Shown here: piece after piece, positions 7,532 to 7,834 of the stretch
Layout: every line of letters begins with the position of its first letter
Numbering within the stretch: the first letter of the stretch is position 1
Notes under the pieces: generated by a model
Seen by the model: the letters and a program-made list of their open reading frames with translations, nothing else
The model's database searches: none
What the model was told of the DNA's origin: nothing
DNA from: Marine group II euryarchaeote REDSEA-S43_B8
GTDB lineage: Archaea > Thermoplasmatota > Poseidoniia > Poseidoniales > Thalassarchaeaceae
Length of the DNA stretch: 7,834 bases
NCBI GenBank assembly: GCA_001629235.1
Contig: LUSA01000006.1
Coordinates: forward strand, 1-7,834
Direction: 5' to 3'
Made by a program: the position numbers and the translations under genes

Positions 7532-7561
7532 TTTCCCCATCAGAACAGGATAATCAGGAAC
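7524..7561 (+). repeat. Perfect 10-bp inverted repeat across the stop codon of the TPR/Ig-like gene
   Basis: GTTCCTGATT (7524-7533) and AATCAGGAAC (7552-7561) are exact reverse complements separated by 18 bases. The left arm contains the TGA stop (7529-7531). In RNA this gives a stable stem at the 3' end of the upstream message; in DNA it could bind a dimeric regulator upstream of the archaellin promoter. No long U tract follows directly (only CATTTTCC), so a bacterial-style terminator is doubtful. Confidence 0.6.
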
Positions 7562-7570
7562 ATTTTCCAG

Positions 7571-7587
7571 TAATATCATAAATGATT
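7571..7587 (+). promoter_or_regulatory. Probable archaellin promoter (TATA region with a small palindrome)
   Basis: TAATATCATAAATGATT is the most AT-rich stretch in the 88-base gap, and its centre lies about 40 bases before the ATG at 7620. Transcription starting about 25 bases downstream would give a leader of about 15-18 bases that just holds the ribosome site. ATCAT-AA-ATGAT (7575-7586) is a perfect dyad within it and could be an operator. Archaellin genes are often transcribed separately and strongly, which fits a dedicated promoter here. Confidence 0.5.
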
Positions 7588-7607
7588 AGCATTCACAGGG
7601 GGGCACG

Positions 7608-7612
7608 GGTGA
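7608..7612 (+). promoter_or_regulatory. Shine-Dalgarno site of the archaellin gene
   Basis: GGTGA, part of GGGTGA, matches the archaeal anti-Shine-Dalgarno complement GGAGGTGA and ends 7 bases before the ATG at 7620. It fixes this start; no other in-frame start lies between it and the ATG. Confidence 0.65.
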
Positions 7613-7619
7613 ACACGCA

Positions 7620-7834
7620 ATGAGCGAAGAATACCAGACAGTAGAAAGAAACCGAGAGGCAGGCTCGATCGGTATCGGAGCGATGATCGTCTTCATCGCC
7701 CTGATCCTAGTGGCCGCAGTCGCATCGACGATCATCATCAAGACCGCCGAAGAGCTGCAGCAGAACGCCGAGTCGACCAGTGACGACACTAGAAAGGAGA
7801 TATCTGGAAAGGTGAACATCATCCAGATCATAGT
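7620..7834 (+). CDS. flaB: Archaellin (archaeal flagellin), N-terminal 71 codons, cut by the window edge
   Basis: Structural subunit of the archaellum filament. The sequence begins with a 15-residue charged leader ending in NREAG, the class III (prepilin-like) signal peptide that the membrane peptidase FlaK/ArlK would cut after Gly15. The mature N-terminus SIGIGAMIVFIALILVAAVA is the characteristic hydrophobic assembly helix of archaellins. It is followed by STIIIKTAEELQQNAEST, matching the usual helix end and LQ(Q/K)xA motif, and then the start of the outer beta domain (SGKVNIIQI). Known archaellins run to about 200 residues or more, so most of the protein lies beyond the window. It has its own promoter-like region and a good ribosome site. 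Whether further archaellins or fla/arl motor genes follow cannot be seen. Confidence 0.9.
   Translation, partial: MSEEYQTVERNREAGSIGIGAMIVFIALILVAAVASTIIIKTAEELQQNAESTSDDTRKEISGKVNIIQII

Noticed and set aside
7586..7831. 81-codon minus-strand frame opposite the archaellin
   Set aside because: The plus strand carries an unmistakable archaellin N-terminus with a ribosome site; the antisense frame is its shadow.
1..7834. tRNA, rRNA, CRISPR array, insertion sequence or attachment site
   Set aside because: I saw no cloverleaf, no regularly spaced repeats, no transposase-like frame and no terminal repeats; nearly all of the window is protein-coding.

Overview
The window looks archaeal, and most probably comes from a Marine Group II / Poseidoniia-type (Thermoplasmatota) genome. 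The firmest evidence is the truncated gene at the right edge, whose first 71 residues are a textbook archaellin N-terminus (class III signal peptide ending in Gly, then the G-x-G-A-M-I-V-F-I hydrophobic helix). Compact spacing, TATA-like boxes 25-40 bases before starts, GGTGA/GGAGG ribosome sites and very large Ig-like surface proteins rich in N-glycosylation sequons all fit. The lineage is an inference.

Layout. (1) Bases 1-183 (+) hold the last 60 codons of a soluble protein I do not recognise. Its stop overlaps, in a shared CTAG, the stop of the convergent gene at 180-1254 (-). (2) That minus-strand gene encodes a membrane-anchored protein with two YfaP/DUF2135-like beta modules; its reading frame is broken near 986-1003. 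(3) A 130-base divergent promoter region (1255-1384) separates it from (4) a rightward cluster. The cluster contains a giant secreted protein made of CARDB/NEW3-type Ig-like domains (1385-4579), its continuation in another frame carrying more beta domains and about five C-terminal membrane helices (4465-6486), and, one base later, a 347-residue protein with coiled-coil, TPR-like and Ig-like regions (6488-7531). (5) After an 88-base gap containing a perfect 10-bp inverted repeat and a TATA/Shine-Dalgarno promoter region comes (6) the archaellin (7620-end).

The two large ORFs are best read as one gene of about 1,700 residues interrupted by a one-base frameshift. A run of eight G lies at the next gene boundary; one G fewer would also fuse the 347-residue protein in frame, giving a single chain of about 2,050 residues. 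With the minus-strand break, there are therefore three frame anomalies in under 6 kb. Indel errors in homopolymers are the simplest explanation; real decay or phase variation is the alternative.

Working together (inference): the giant protein would be a cell-surface stalk or adhesin held by C-terminal helices, with the TPR/Ig-like protein (or domain) as its partner, probably cytosolic by the positive-inside rule. Its position directly before an archaellin gene suggests, without proving, a link to the archaellum or cell envelope.
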